Source of the DNA: Rhodococcus sp. HNM0563
Lineage (GTDB): Bacteria > Actinomycetota > Actinomycetes > Mycobacteriales > Mycobacteriaceae
Assembly (NCBI RefSeq): GCF_012726195.1
Contig: NZ_JAASAF010000008.1
Span: 236,590 to 300,589, forward strand
DNA: 64,000 nucleotides
Direction of reading: 5' to 3'
The position numbers and the translations under genes are program-made. Each line of letters begins with the position of its first letter. Within the stretch, counting starts at the first letter, position 1. Shown piece after piece: positions 45,945-55,556 of the stretch. Under the pieces are notes generated by a model. It made no database searches. It was given only the letters and a program-made list of their open reading frames with translations, and had not been told where the DNA came from.

Positions 45945-47975
45945 GTGACAGATACGGACCTGATCGCTACACCAGCTTCCGACACCGCCGAGGCTTCCGC
46001 AGGAACCCGATCCGGCGATTCTGCACAGTCCGCGCGCGGAGCCCGCCGTGGCACCGGGCTTGCGGGCATGGTGCTCGTCGAGTTGAGGGCTCTCGCTACC
46101 GAACTCGGTATCAAGGGCACATCGGGAATGCGCAAGGGCGACCTCATCGCTGCGATCAAGGAAAAGCAAGGAAGCGGCACGAAGAGTGCGCCTGCTGCCA
46201 AGGCGCAGGCCGAGCCGGCCCAGGCTCCTGCCGAAGCCGCAGAGGAAGCACCGAGTCGCCCCGCGCGTACTCGTCGCGCCCGCGCCGCCGAGGCGCCCCA
46301 GGCCGAGCCCGCCCAGGCGGGTGCCCCTGCCGAGAAGCGTGCAGCCGCCGAGAAATCTGCCGTCGATGTGCCGACATCCGACTCGGACGACGAGGCGCCG
46401 CGCCGCGGCCGTCAGCGTCGCGGTCGTCGCGGTGCGGACCAGCAGGATCAGAATCAGAGCGGTGAGTCGCAGGTCTCCGGCGAGTCGCAGACCTCCGACC
46501 CCGAGCGTGGTGGCGAGTCCCGTGATCGGTCGGCAGACCGAGGGAAGGCTCAGGACCGCGGCGAATCCGATGGCGGACGCCAGCGAGGTGATCGCAACCA
46601 GGGTGATCGCAACCAGGGTGATCGCAACCAGGGTGATCGCAACCGTGACGATCGCAACCAGGGCGATCGCAACCAGGGCCCGCGTCAGGACAACCGCGAC
46701 AACCGCGGGGACGACGACGAAGAGGGCGGCCGCGGCCGCCGGGGTCGTCGCTTCCGCGAGCGTCGTCGCGGACGCGACCGCGGAGAATCCGGGGGCGGAG
46801 ATTCGCGCGAACCCGAGATCCGGGAAGACGACGTCCTCCAGCCGGTCGCGGGCATCCTCGATGTGCTCGACAACTACGCCTTCGTACGGACCTCCGGCTA
46901 CCTCGCGGGCCCGAGCGACGTGTACGTGTCGATGAATATGGTGCGCAAGAACGGTCTGCGCCGTGGCGACGCCATCACCGGCGCGGTGCGGGTGCCGCGT
47001 GAGGGTGAACAGGCCAATCAGCGTCAGAAGTTCAATCCGCTGGTGCGGCTCGACACCGTCAACGGTGGTGAGGTCGACGCAGCCAAACGTCGCCCCGAGT
47101 TCAACAAGCTGACCCCGCTGTACCCGAACCAGCGCCTGCGTCTCGAGACGCAGCAGAACATCCTCACCACGCGTGTGATCGACCTGGTCATGCCGATCGG
47201 TAAGGGGCAGCGCGCGCTGATCGTCTCGCCGCCGAAGGCCGGTAAGACCACCGTGTTGCAGGACATCGCCAATGCGATCGCCGTCAACAACCCGGAGTGC
47301 TACCTGATGGTGGTTCTGGTCGACGAGCGTCCCGAAGAGGTCACCGACATGCAGCGCTCGGTGAAGGGCGAGGTCATCGCCTCGACCTTCGACCGGCCGC
47401 CGTCAGATCACACCTCGGTTGCCGAACTCGCGATCGAGCGTGCCAAGCGTCTCGTCGAAATGGGTCGCGACGTGGTGGTCCTGCTCGACTCCATCACTCG
47501 CCTCGGCCGCGCATACAACAACTCGTCGCCCGCCTCGGGACGCATTCTCTCCGGTGGTGTCGACTCGACTGCGCTGTATCCGCCGAAGCGTTTCCTCGGT
47601 GCTGCGCGCAACATCGAGAACGGTGGGTCGCTCACGATCATCGCGACCGCGATGGTCGAGACCGGCTCGACCGGCGACACCGTGATCTTCGAGGAGTTCA
47701 AGGGCACCGGCAATGCCGAGCTCAAGCTCGATCGCAAGATCGCCGAACGTCGCGTGTTCCCCGCTGTGGACGTCAATCCCTCGGGTACACGTAAGGACGA
47801 GCTCCTCATGAGTCCCGACGAGTTCGCGGTCGTGCACAAGCTGCGTCGCGTGCTGTCGGGTCTGGACTCACACCAGGCGATCGATCTGCTGATCGACCGG
47901 CTCAAGAAATCCAAGACGAATATCGAGTTCCTCATGCAGGTCGCGAAGACCGCGCCGGGGGCGCTGGAAGACTGA
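45945..47975 (+). CDS. rho: transcription termination factor Rho with large Arg/Asp-rich insert
   Basis: A 676-residue hexameric RNA helicase, much longer than the 420 of E. coli. Residues about 43-75 are the Rho N-terminal helical domain ([16 protein letters not shown]). A disordered insert to about 295 follows, rich in Ala/Glu, then Arg/Asp/Gln, with six tandem GDRNQ-like repeats. Next come the RNA-binding cold-shock fold ([17 protein letters not shown]) and the ATPase core with Walker [12 protein letters not shown] near 430. The GTG at 45945 (VTDTDL) matches the mycobacterial start; an ATG at 45915 is in frame. Such inserts in actinobacterial Rho add RNA affinity. Confidence 0.95.
   Translation: MTDTDLIATPASDTAEASAGTRSGDSAQSARGARRGTGLAGMVLVELRALATELGIKGTSGMRKGDLIAAIKEKQGSGTKSAPAAKAQAEPAQAPAEAAEEAPSRPARTRRARAAEAPQAEPAQAGAPAEKRAAAEKSAVDVPTSDSDDEAPRRGRQRRGRRGADQQDQNQSGESQVSGESQTSDPERGGESRDRSADRGKAQDRGESDGGRQRGDRNQGDRNQGDRNQGDRNRDDRNQGDRNQGPRQDNRDNRGDDDEEGGRGRRGRRFRERRRGRDRGESGGGDSREPEIREDDVLQPVAGILDVLDNYAFVRTSGYLAGPSDVYVSMNMVRKNGLRRGDAITGAVRVPREGEQANQRQKFNPLVRLDTVNGGEVDAAKRRPEFNKLTPLYPNQRLRLETQQNILTTRVIDLVMPIGKGQRALIVSPPKAGKTTVLQDIANAIAVNNPECYLMVVLVDERPEEVTDMQRSVKGEVIASTFDRPPSDHTSVAELAIERAKRLVEMGRDVVVLLDSITRLGRAYNNSSPASGRILSGGVDSTALYPPKRFLGAARNIENGGSLTIIATAMVETGSTGDTVIFEEFKGTGNAELKLDRKIAERRVFPAVDVNPSGTRKDELLMSPDEFAVVHKLRRVLSGLDSHQAIDLLIDRLKKSKTNIEFLMQVAKTAPGALED
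46587..46676 (+). repeat. six 15-bp tandem repeats inside rho
   Basis: Unit GGTGATCGCAACCAG is repeated six times; copies 1-3 are identical, copies 4-6 differ by one to three bases. It encodes GDRNQ pentapeptides in the disordered insert of Rho. The array length is a multiple of three, so slippage would change the insert without breaking the frame. Confidence 0.95.
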
Positions 47976-47980
47976 CGTCG

Positions 47981-48005
47981 GGGCCCGGGAATTTTTTCCG
48001 GGCCC
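47981..48005 (+). terminator. hairpin between rho and rpmE
   Basis: An 8-bp stem GGGCCCGG (47981-47988) pairs with CCGGGCCC (47998-48005); the loop contains a T6 run. It begins 5 bp after the rho stop. A T run in the loop rather than the tail makes it an unusual terminator; it may instead act as mRNA stabiliser. CATAAT at 48016-48021 just downstream looks like a -10 element for rpmE. Confidence 0.6.
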
Positions 48006-48094
48006 ATACGTTTGGCATAATCGAGCAGTTGAGTCCGGTTCCGGTTCACGGCTTCGAATGGCGAAGGCGACCCGGCGACCACGAAAGGGACACC

Positions 48095-48328
48095 ATGAAG
48101 GCAGGAATCCACCCCAACTACGTCGCGACGACCGTCGTGTGCGGTTGCGGAAACACGTTCGAGACCCGCAGCACGTCCGAGTCCGGCCGTGTCAACGTCG
48201 AGGTGTGCTCCAACTGCCACCCGTTCTACACGGGCAAGCAGAAGATCCTCGACACCGGCGGACGCGTCGCACGCTTCGAGGCTCGCTACGGCAAGCGCAC
48301 TGCGAAGAAGGCTGCGGCCGACAGCTAG
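48095..48328 (+). CDS. rpmE: 50S ribosomal protein L31, zinc-binding form
   Basis: A 77-residue ribosomal protein. Cys16, Cys18, Cys38 and Cys41 form the zinc site of the C+ type of L31 ([11 protein letters not shown] ... [13 protein letters not shown]), the form used when zinc is sufficient. The ATG at 48095 is preceded by AAAGGGA. The gene stands between rho and prfA as in mycobacteria and ends in a strong terminator. Confidence 0.96.
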   Translation: MKAGIHPNYVATTVVCGCGNTFETRSTSESGRVNVEVCSNCHPFYTGKQKILDTGGRVARFEARYGKRTAKKAAADS

Positions 48329-48332
48329 CTGC

Positions 48333-48382
48333 AATGCCGACGCCCGGTTCTGTCCTCGTACAGACCGGGCGTCGGCATTTTT
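48333..48382 (+). terminator. intrinsic terminator after rpmE
   Basis: A perfect 16-bp stem AATGCCGACGCCCGGT (48333-48348) with complement at 48364-48379, a 15-base loop, then TTT. It starts 5 bp after the rpmE stop and is the strongest intrinsic terminator in the window together with the one after pntB. Confidence 0.92.
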
Positions 48383-48464
48383 GTTCCCGTCCGAGGAACG
48401 GATCCTGCAGAGACCCCGATTCCTGCAGAACACAGCACTTTCACGACAAGAGCGGAGCGAACCC

Positions 48465-49544
48465 ATGGCGGGGCAGACCAAGCCATCGGCCATCGACGAC
48501 ATCCTGGCCGAACACGCCGGCCTGGAACAGCAACTGTCCGACCCGTCATTGCACAACGATCCGTCGGCCGCTCGCAAAGTGGGCAAACGGTTCGCAGAGC
48601 TCGCGCCGATCATGTCGACCTACACGAAGCTCGCAGCTGCGCGTGACGACCTCGAGGCCGCCCGCGAACTCGCAGCCGACGATTCGTCGTTCGCCGCCGA
48701 AGTTCCCGACCTCGAAGAACGCGTCGCCGAGCTCGACAAGACGCTTACCGACCTGCTCGCTCCCCGTGATCCCCACGACGCCGACGACGTGGTGCTCGAG
48801 GTCAAGTCCGGTGAGGGCGGCGAAGAATCCGCATTGTTCGCAGGAGATCTCGCCCGCATGTACACGCGTTTCGCCGAGCACGCCGGGTGGCGCGTCGAAG
48901 TCCTCGGGGCCACGTACTCCGATCTCGGGGGTTTCAAGGACGTGACCTTGTCGATCAAATCCAAGACCGACGTGCGTGACGGGGTGTGGTCCAGGCTCAA
49001 GTTCGAAGGGGGCGTCCACCGCGTCCAGCGTGTTCCGGTGACGGAATCGCAGGGGCGTGTGCACACCTCCGCGGCGGGTGTGTTCATCTACCCGGAGCCC
49101 GACGAGGTCGAAGAAGTCCAGATCGACGAGACCGACCTGCGGATCGACGTCTACCGCTCGTCCGGCAAGGGCGGGCAGGGAGTCAACACGACGGACTCCG
49201 CGGTCCGCATCACCCACCTGCCGACCGGCATCGTCGTCACCTGCCAGAACGAACGTTCGCAGTTGCAGAACAAGGCCCGCGCCATGCAGGTGCTTGCGGC
49301 ACGGCTGCAGGCAGCGGCGGAGGAAGCTGCGGACGCCGAGGCGTCGGCCGGTCGGGCCAGCCAGGTACGCACCGTCGACCGTTCCGAGCGGATTCGCACC
49401 TACAATTTCCCGGAGAATCGGATCACGGACCACCGGATCGGATTCAAGGCCCACAACCTCGACGCCGTACTCGACGGTGAGATGGACGCGCTGCTCGACG
49501 CGCTGGGTACTGCAGACAGAGAGGCCCGGCTCGCGGCGGAATGA
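48465..49544 (+). CDS. prfA: peptide chain release factor 1
   Basis: A 359-residue class I release factor. The stop-codon recognition segment contains the RF1-type PVT motif in [14 protein letters not shown] (about 185-200) and the peptidyl-transferase motif GGQ is in [15 protein letters not shown] near 230-245. GGQ is the site methylated by PrmC, encoded 600 bp downstream. The ATG at 48465 gives the family start; open frame further upstream overlaps rpmE and is shadow. Confidence 0.95.
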   Translation: MAGQTKPSAIDDILAEHAGLEQQLSDPSLHNDPSAARKVGKRFAELAPIMSTYTKLAAARDDLEAARELAADDSSFAAEVPDLEERVAELDKTLTDLLAPRDPHDADDVVLEVKSGEGGEESALFAGDLARMYTRFAEHAGWRVEVLGATYSDLGGFKDVTLSIKSKTDVRDGVWSRLKFEGGVHRVQRVPVTESQGRVHTSAAGVFIYPEPDEVEEVQIDETDLRIDVYRSSGKGGQGVNTTDSAVRITHLPTGIVVTCQNERSQLQNKARAMQVLAARLQAAAEEAADAEASAGRASQVRTVDRSERIRTYNFPENRITDHRIGFKAHNLDAVLDGEMDALLDALGTADREARLAAE

Positions 49545-49580
49545 TCGTCGGAACCGGACCTCTCGTCGAGTGGACGGCTC

Positions 49581-50039
49581 TTATCCTTCTTCCTCGTCCG
49601 ACTCGCCCGGCACCTGAGCGATGTCGACGCCGGGGAGCAGGAAGCACCGCTCACCTGCTTCGTTCTCGTGCATACCCCAGATCGCAGCCAGAACCGTTCC
49701 CGCCTCGGGTTCGGTCAGCGCGGCTGGAGCTCCCCACAGGCCCTCGGTCGATTCCAGAGTCGTATTTCCGGTTGCACCGGTGTTGATGTTGATCCAGGAC
49801 ACCGTCCCGCCGCCGACACTCTTCTGGTTGACGACATAGAGGACTTCGTCACCTTCGACGGCGTCGTTCTCGGTGTGTGTCAACGACTGGGTCTCCGCGA
49901 TTCCGGCGGGGCACAGCACCGGAATCGGCTGGAAGTCGATGGGAGCAGCCGCTGCGGTGCCGGTCCCTGCGAATGCTGCCGCACCGCCCACCGCGACCAC
50001 TGCCGCGGCGCGGACAGCGCGTGATGTGTTCTTGTTCAT
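49581..50039 (-). CDS. small secreted protein of unknown function
   Basis: A 152-residue protein with a clear signal peptide: MNKNTSRAVR, hydrophobic AAAVVAVGGAAAFAGTGT and cleavage near AAAAP (about 32). The mature part has two Cys (CPAGIAET and RCFLLPG), which could form a disulfide, and an acidic tail (SDEEEG). A good AAGGAG site precedes the ATG. I do not recognise the family. It is placed convergent to prfA and divergent from prmC, interrupting an otherwise conserved gene order. Confidence 0.75.
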   Translation of the reverse strand: MNKNTSRAVRAAAVVAVGGAAAFAGTGTAAAAPIDFQPIPVLCPAGIAETQSLTHTENDAVEGDEVLYVVNQKSVGGGTVSWININTGATGNTTLESTEGLWGAPAALTEPEAGTVLAAIWGMHENEAGERCFLLPGVDIAQVPGESDEEEG

Positions 50040-50151
50040 GACACTCCTTTCGGTTTCCCCAACTTCCGGGACGTTATCGACGATGTGGTGTCGGATGTGG
50101 CGAAGTAGACCTATCCGTGTTCTGTTCGTGATCGCATGGGACCCTGTACTC

Positions 50152-51072
50152 GTGAGTCGTCAACCCCTGCGCCTGGCCATCATCGAAGCCGTATCGGTGC
50201 TCGAAGAAGCGGGCGTCCCGAGTCCCCGTGTGGACGCCGAGTTGCTTGCTGCTCACCTCCTCGGAATCGAACGCACCCGCCTCGGTCTGGTGCCTCTCGT
50301 CGATCCCGCAATGGTCGACGCGTACCGGGCAATGATCGCGCAACGGGCAAAGCGGATTCCCCTCCAATACATCACCGGAACGTCGCCGATGGGAGCAATC
50401 GATCTCGCCGTCGGTCCCGGTGTGTTCGTCCCTCGGCCGGAGACCGAATTGCTACTGGGTTGGGCGCTGGCCTTTCTCGAACAGTACGACCGGCGTAACC
50501 CTGTGGTGCTCGATCTGTGCACGGGATCAGGCGCCCTCGCCCTGTCGATCGCGAACGCTCGCCCCGATGCGGTGGTGCACGCCGTCGAACTCGAACCGAA
50601 AGCTCTTTCGTGGGCCCGCCGCAATGCCGAGACCAGGGCACGGGAAGGCGACACACCGATCGTCCTGCATCAGGGTGACGTGACCGACCGCGGGCTGCTT
50701 GCGTCGCTCGAAGGTGCTGTCGACGTTGTCGTGTCCAACCCGCCGTATATTCCGGAAGGCGCGGAACTCGATCCGGAGGTGATCGATCACGACCCGCACT
50801 CCGCTCTCTTCGGCGGGCCGGACGGACTTTCCGTGATCAAGCCGATGATCTCCAATGTCGCTCGCTGGCTGCGGATCGGGGGAGCAGTGGCGGTCGAACA
50901 CGACGACACCAACGGCGGGCAGGTCGCGGCGCTGTTCTCTCAGCGCCGCGTGTTCGGTGACGTGGTCGAGCATCCGGACCTGGCGGGTAAGCCGCGCTTC
51001 GTCGTTGCGCGGAGGGTCCCGACGGAACGGGAGGCGAGTCGTGCGCAGTCGGTGCCGGAGGTCGCGTCCTGA
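50152..51072 (+). CDS. prmC: release factor glutamine methyltransferase
   Basis: A 306-residue SAM-dependent enzyme that methylates the GGQ glutamine of RF1 and RF2. The N-terminal helical domain is followed by PRPETELLLG, the SAM loop VLDLCTGSGALALSIA near 120-135 and the substrate motif VSNPPYIPEG near 193-202. The GTG at 50152 (VSRQPLRLAIIEAV) fits the family; a GTG at 50119 lies upstream in frame. It stands in the order prfA-prmC-sua5. Confidence 0.93.
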   Translation: MSRQPLRLAIIEAVSVLEEAGVPSPRVDAELLAAHLLGIERTRLGLVPLVDPAMVDAYRAMIAQRAKRIPLQYITGTSPMGAIDLAVGPGVFVPRPETELLLGWALAFLEQYDRRNPVVLDLCTGSGALALSIANARPDAVVHAVELEPKALSWARRNAETRAREGDTPIVLHQGDVTDRGLLASLEGAVDVVVSNPPYIPEGAELDPEVIDHDPHSALFGGPDGLSVIKPMISNVARWLRIGGAVAVEHDDTNGGQVAALFSQRRVFGDVVEHPDLAGKPRFVVARRVPTEREASRAQSVPEVAS

Positions 51073-51132
51073 ACACTCTCGGCGAGCAGGGTCGATCTTC
51101 GGGTGTACCGACGCGAGTGAAAGGATGACAGC

Positions 51133-51795
51133 GTGAGCACTGTGTACGACTGCAATCAGCCGGATTCGCGTTCGGTGGGCATCAACGCCGCCCGAGGGTC
51201 GCTCAAAGCGGGTCGTCTCGTGGTCGTCCCGACCGACACGCTGTACGGTCTCGCGGCAGACGCTTTCGACGGTTCCGCAGTGGCAGCACTTCTGCGCGCG
51301 AAGGGGCGAGGCCGCGATATGCCGGTCCCGGTTCTGGTGGGATCGTGGACGACGATCGATGGGTTGGTCACCTCTGTGCGTCCGGAAGCTCGCGAGCTCA
51401 TACGGTCGTTCTGGCCAGGTGGTTTGAGCCTCGTGGTGCACGCTGCTCCGTCACTCGCCTGGGATCTCGGTGACACCCGCGGAACCGTCATGCTTCGAAT
51501 GCCGCTGCATCCCGTGATTCTCGAACTCCTTCGTGAGGTGGGTCCCCTCGCGGTTTCGAGTGCGAACGTCTCCGGTCAACCGCCTGCGACGACGGTCGTC
51601 GAGGCGCGCGCGCAGCTCGGGGAGTCCGCATCCGTGTATCTGGACGGGGGACCGACCGAGCACGGCGTCGCCTCGACCATCGTCGACCTGACCGGTAACC
51701 GGCCGCGCATCATCCGTGAAGGTGCCGTATCCGCCGAAGCCATCGCGGAGGTGCTGGGCGACGACCCCGAGCGTCTGCGCTCCGGCGGGGAGTGA
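51133..51795 (+). CDS. L-threonylcarbamoyladenylate synthase (Sua5/YrdC)
   Basis: A 220-residue YrdC-fold enzyme without the extra Sua5 C-terminal domain. GRLVVVPTDTLYGLAADAF near residues 27-45, KGRGRDMPVPVLV, and the SSANVSGQPPATTV block near 145-158 mark the family. It makes threonylcarbamoyl-AMP for the t6A37 modification of tRNAs reading ANN codons. The start is GTG at 51133. It is followed after 19 bp by the wecA-type gene. Confidence 0.92.
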   Translation: MSTVYDCNQPDSRSVGINAARGSLKAGRLVVVPTDTLYGLAADAFDGSAVAALLRAKGRGRDMPVPVLVGSWTTIDGLVTSVRPEARELIRSFWPGGLSLVVHAAPSLAWDLGDTRGTVMLRMPLHPVILELLREVGPLAVSSANVSGQPPATTVVEARAQLGESASVYLDGGPTEHGVASTIVDLTGNRPRIIREGAVSAEAIAEVLGDDPERLRSGGE

Positions 51796-51814
51796 CGGTG
51801 GAGGACAGGAGTTC

Positions 51815-53023
51815 GTGACTTCAGTCGACTCAGCGGCCGGGGTGCTCGCCCAGTCGGGGCAGGGCGCCGGGGTGCCGATCCGAGAGCTGCTACTCGTTCT
51901 CCTCACCGCGGCGGTGGTGACGTTCCTTTCCACCGGTCTCATCCGCATCCTCGCGACGAAGTTCGGGGCGGTGGCGAAGCCCCGCGACCGCGACGTGCAC
52001 GTGACGCCCACCCCCCGGATGGGCGGCGTGGGTATCTACCTCGGCCTTGTCGTCGGAGTCTTGTTTGCGCAGCAACTCCCTGCTCTGACAAGGGGATTCG
52101 AATTCACCCCCGACATGGGCGCGACTCTGGTGGCTGCGACGATCATCGTGCTGGTCGGCATCATCGACGATCGATGGGGCCTCGACGCGCTCACCAAGTT
52201 CGTCGGGCAGGTCACCGCTGCCGGGGTGCTCGTGGTGATGGGTGTGAGCTGGATCGTCATCTACAACCCGTTCGACGGCTCCACCCTCGTGCTCGACCAA
52301 TTACAGGGTGGTCTCATCACGGTTGCAGTGGCCGCGGTGATGATCAATGCGATGAACTTCGTCGACGGGCTCGACGGTCTCGCGGCGGGGCTGGGTCTGA
52401 TCGCCGCAGTGGCGATCTGCATCTTCTCGGTGGGCTTGTTGCTCGATCAGGGCGGCGACGTCTCCGCGTATCCACCGGCGCTGATCGCCGCCGCACTCGC
52501 AGGAGCATGCCTCGGCTTCCTTCCTCACAATTTCCAGCCCGCGCGGATCTTCATGGGCGACTCGGGATCGATGCTGATCGGTCTGATGCTCGCGGCAGTC
52601 TCGACCAGCGCGTCCGGGCGGATCCCGCTCAGTGCCTATGGTTCCCGCGACCTGCTCGGTCTGTTGTCTCCGCTGATCCTGGTGGGTGCGGTGACATTCA
52701 TTCCGATCCTCGACCTGTTGCTCGCGATCGTCCGTCGAACCCGCGCCGGTGTGAGCCCGTTCAGCCCGGACAAGATGCACTTGCACCACCGACTGTTGCA
52801 GATCGGTCACTCCCACCGCCGGGTTGTGCTGCTGTTGTACTTGTGGGTCGGAGTCCTCGCATTCGGCGCTGTGGGGTCGTCTCTACTGGACCGGACGGCC
52901 GTCGTGCTCCTGACGGCGGGCGGGCTGGTGTTCGCTCTGGTCGTCACTGCAGTGCCCTCGCTTCGGCATCACGACGACGGCGGTGGTGGCGGCCGGACCG
53001 GACGCCACAAACGCGTCCGTTAG
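51815..53023 (+). CDS. wecA: UDP-GlcNAc/undecaprenyl(decaprenyl)-phosphate GlcNAc-1-phosphate transferase (WecA/TagO type)
   Basis: A 402-residue polytopic membrane enzyme with about eleven helices. Catalytic loops are visible: TPTPRMGG near the N-terminus, GIIDDRWGLDALTKF (DDxxD-type Mg site, near 113-127), NAMNFVDGLDGLAAG near 180-194, FMGDSGSM near 245-252 and the KMHLHHRLL His motif near 325-333. In mycobacteria the orthologue (Rv1302, Rfe) starts the linker that joins arabinogalactan to peptidoglycan. GTG 51815 has GGAGG 10 bases upstream. The disordered C-terminus is Gly/His/Arg rich. Confidence 0.92.
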   Translation: MTSVDSAAGVLAQSGQGAGVPIRELLLVLLTAAVVTFLSTGLIRILATKFGAVAKPRDRDVHVTPTPRMGGVGIYLGLVVGVLFAQQLPALTRGFEFTPDMGATLVAATIIVLVGIIDDRWGLDALTKFVGQVTAAGVLVVMGVSWIVIYNPFDGSTLVLDQLQGGLITVAVAAVMINAMNFVDGLDGLAAGLGLIAAVAICIFSVGLLLDQGGDVSAYPPALIAAALAGACLGFLPHNFQPARIFMGDSGSMLIGLMLAAVSTSASGRIPLSAYGSRDLLGLLSPLILVGAVTFIPILDLLLAIVRRTRAGVSPFSPDKMHLHHRLLQIGHSHRRVVLLLYLWVGVLAFGAVGSSLLDRTAVVLLTAGGLVFALVVTAVPSLRHHDDGGGGGRTGRHKRVR

Positions 53024-53028
53024 GCTCG

Positions 53029-53520
53029 ATGATCGTGAGCTCTTCTGATCAGCCCGACTCGAATCCGATCCTGCCCGCGCTGCCCGACTCGGCGGCCCCG
53101 ATGCGCGCAGCGGTCCGCTACGGCGTCCTGGGTCTGCTCGCCCTCACCGTGATCGCCTCGGTGATCGGCTACTTCGTCGCCGACCTCCCCGGAGTGTGGG
53201 GGGCGCTGATCGGAGCGGCTGTTGGCGGTGGATTCATCCTGTTCACCGCGCTGGGTGTGCTCTTGACGGCGAAGCTGCCTGCGATGACGGCCGGCGCCGT
53301 TCTGCTCGGAACGTGGCTCTTGAAGCTCATTCTGGCGATCGTCGTCATGGTTCTGCTCGAGCCACTCGATTTCTACGACAAGGGCGCGTTGGTCCTCACG
53401 ATCGTGTTCGCATTGATCATCGTGCTGGGGGCGGAAACCTACGGTGTGCTGTCGCAACGCGCGCTGTACGTCGAGCCTCACTCGTCCGGCGATGAAACCA
53501 CCGGCAACGACACGCAGTAG
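53029..53520 (+). CDS. AtpI-like membrane protein preceding the ATP synthase operon (Rv1303-like)
   Basis: A 163-residue protein with four hydrophobic segments (about 30-50, 55-75, 85-105, 110-130), flanked by polar ends. Its place between wecA and atpB is that of Rv1303 and of atpI in other bacteria, proposed to help c-ring assembly or supply Mg2+. The sequence is not strongly conserved, so the call leans on topology and position. Starts at ATG 53029 or GTG 53035 are equally possible. Confidence 0.8.
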   Translation: MIVSSSDQPDSNPILPALPDSAAPMRAAVRYGVLGLLALTVIASVIGYFVADLPGVWGALIGAAVGGGFILFTALGVLLTAKLPAMTAGAVLLGTWLLKLILAIVVMVLLEPLDFYDKGALVLTIVFALIIVLGAETYGVLSQRALYVEPHSSGDETTGNDTQ

Positions 53521-53834
53521 TAGGTCTGTTTGTCAATTACTTCGCAGCGAGTGCCCCACCTACGCACTGTCGTAGAACAGTTGATAGTGTGAGCCCTACG
53601 CGAGTGGCACTGTGTGCACCTACTGGGTGAGCGCGAGCAGTTGTCACTTGGTAGGCGGTCGTGTTCAAATGGCCGCCGAGTCGACGAGAGTCGCCGACAA
53701 CGGCAGAAGCAGAACCGAGCACAGCGGTTCGGAGCACTGGCGCACACGCGAGCCGACCTGGTCGACTTGTTGGATCGTCAATGTCCGATCGAACCGCAGA
53801 CGGCAATGCCTGCGGCCGACTACGGGAGAGAGCG
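53521..53834 (+). other. 314-bp leader region before atpB
   Basis: No gene is supported here. TTGTCA occurs at 53530 and again at 53641, with TCAAAT at 53665 as a possible partner of the second, so a weak promoter for the atp operon may lie here. Short open frames in this region lack ribosome sites and similarity. The last bases carry GGGAGAG at 53824-53830, the ribosome site of atpB. Confidence 0.4.
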
Positions 53835-54629
53835 CTGAGCGTCACCACCTTGGCAGCCGGAGAATTCCACGCGCCGTCACTAGCTGATTTTTTCCCACCG
53901 GCAGTCCTGTTCGAAGGTACCCCCTTCGAGATGGACCGGCTGATGATCATCCGCGTCGCCATGGCAGTGATCGTTGCGCTGTTCTTCGTTCTGGCGATGC
54001 GCAGTCCGAAGATCGTGCCCCGCGGCGTTCAGAACGTCGCCGAGATCATGCTCGACTTCGTCCGGATCCACATCGCCGAGGACATCCTCGGTAAGGAACA
54101 GGGACGCCGATTCCTTCCGGTCATCATCACCATCTTCTTCTTGGTGATCGGGCTCAACCTGACCGCGGTGATCCCGTTCATCAACATCTCGTCGAACGCC
54201 CGTATCGGTATGCCGATCGTGCTCGCCGCGCTCGCCTATATCGTCTTCAACTACGTGGGCATCAAGAAGTACGGCTTCTTCCGCTACGTGAAGAGCAGCA
54301 TCGTCATCCCAAACCTGCCGCCCGCGTTGCACCTTCTGGTGATCCCGATCGAGTTCGTCTCGACGTTCATTCTGCGCCCGTTCACTCTCGCCATTCGTCT
54401 CATGGCCAACATGCTGGCCGGCCACATCATGCTGGTGCTGTTCTTCAGTGCCACGCAATTCTTCTTCTTCGATTCCGACGGATTGATGAAGGTGTTCGGC
54501 ATCGGCTCCGTCATCGGCGGCATCGCGTTCACCTTCTTCGAGCTCCTGGTGATCGTCCTGCAGGCCTACATCTTCGCGCTGCTCACCGCGGTGTACATCG
54601 ATCTGGCTCTGCACGCAGAAGAGCATTAG
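53835..54629 (+). CDS. atpB: ATP synthase subunit a
   Basis: A 264-residue Fo subunit with five or six membrane helices. The essential Arg of the proton path is in FTLAIRLMANMLAGHIML near residue 188, and the last helix has LQAYIFALLTAVYI. By comparison with Rhodococcus AtpB the protein should begin (M)SVTTLAAGEFHAP; the codon there is CTG at 53835, with GGGAGAG 4-10 bases before it. A TTG at 53850 is the only other nearby candidate. No ATG or GTG fits, so a rare start codon is likely. Confidence 0.9.
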   Translation: MSVTTLAAGEFHAPSLADFFPPAVLFEGTPFEMDRLMIIRVAMAVIVALFFVLAMRSPKIVPRGVQNVAEIMLDFVRIHIAEDILGKEQGRRFLPVIITIFFLVIGLNLTAVIPFINISSNARIGMPIVLAALAYIVFNYVGIKKYGFFRYVKSSIVIPNLPPALHLLVIPIEFVSTFILRPFTLAIRLMANMLAGHIMLVLFFSATQFFFFDSDGLMKVFGIGSVIGGIAFTFFELLVIVLQAYIFALLTAVYIDLALHAEEH

Positions 54630-54668
54630 CTCGCCGACCAGCACCACCGACAGAAACACACAGACTGA

Positions 54669-54974
<306 letters not shown>

Positions 54975-54987
54975 TTTGGTGGTCACG

Positions 54988-55551
54988 ATGGCTGACAGCA
55001 TCCTGATTCTCGCGGCAGAGGAAGGGGAGATCCCCAACCCCCTGCTCCCCGCGACGTACGACATCGTCTGGTCGCTGGTCGCCCTGATCGTCGTCGGTTT
55101 CGTCTTCTGGAAGTACGTACTTCCGATGTTCCAGAAGGTGCTCGACGAGCGTTCGGAGCTGATCGAAGGCGGCATCAAGAAGGCGGAGGAAGCCCAGGCA
55201 GAGGCGAAGGAAGCGCTCGAGCAGTACCGCGCTCAGCTCGCCGAAGCTCGCACCGAGGCTGCACAGATCCGCGAGGAGGCCCGCACTCAGGGCCAGCAGA
55301 TCATCGCCGATATGAAGGTTCAGGCACAGGAGGAGAGCGACCGCATTGTCGCTGCCGGTCACAACCAGCTGCAGGCCCAGCGTCAGCAGATCGTGGCCGA
55401 ACTCCGGAGCGACCTCGGTCGCAGCTCGGTCGATCTCGCCGAGAAGATCATCGGCGAGTCTCTCGCCGACGACGTCAAGCGTGCCGGCTCGATCGATCGG
55501 TTCCTCAACGAACTCGACTCCCTCAGCGCTGACTCTGCATCCGGAAAGTGA
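54988..55551 (+). CDS. atpF: ATP synthase subunit b
   Basis: A 187-residue stator subunit: one membrane helix ([19 protein letters not shown], about 26-44) and a long charged helix with Ala/Glu/Gln/Arg heptads to the C-terminus that dimerises and reaches F1. It is the only b-type gene here; mycobacteria have a second one fused to delta. ATG 54988 is chosen; in-frame GTGs lie a few codons upstream. Its TGA overlaps a GTG that could begin atpH. Confidence 0.93.
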   Translation: MADSILILAAEEGEIPNPLLPATYDIVWSLVALIVVGFVFWKYVLPMFQKVLDERSELIEGGIKKAEEAQAEAKEALEQYRAQLAEARTEAAQIREEARTQGQQIIADMKVQAQEESDRIVAAGHNQLQAQRQQIVAELRSDLGRSSVDLAEKIIGESLADDVKRAGSIDRFLNELDSLSADSASGK

Positions 55552-55556
55552 GCACA

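Noticed and set aside
46587..46676. CRISPR-like array
   Set aside because: Six short direct repeats without spacers, inside the reading frame of rho; this is a protein tandem repeat.
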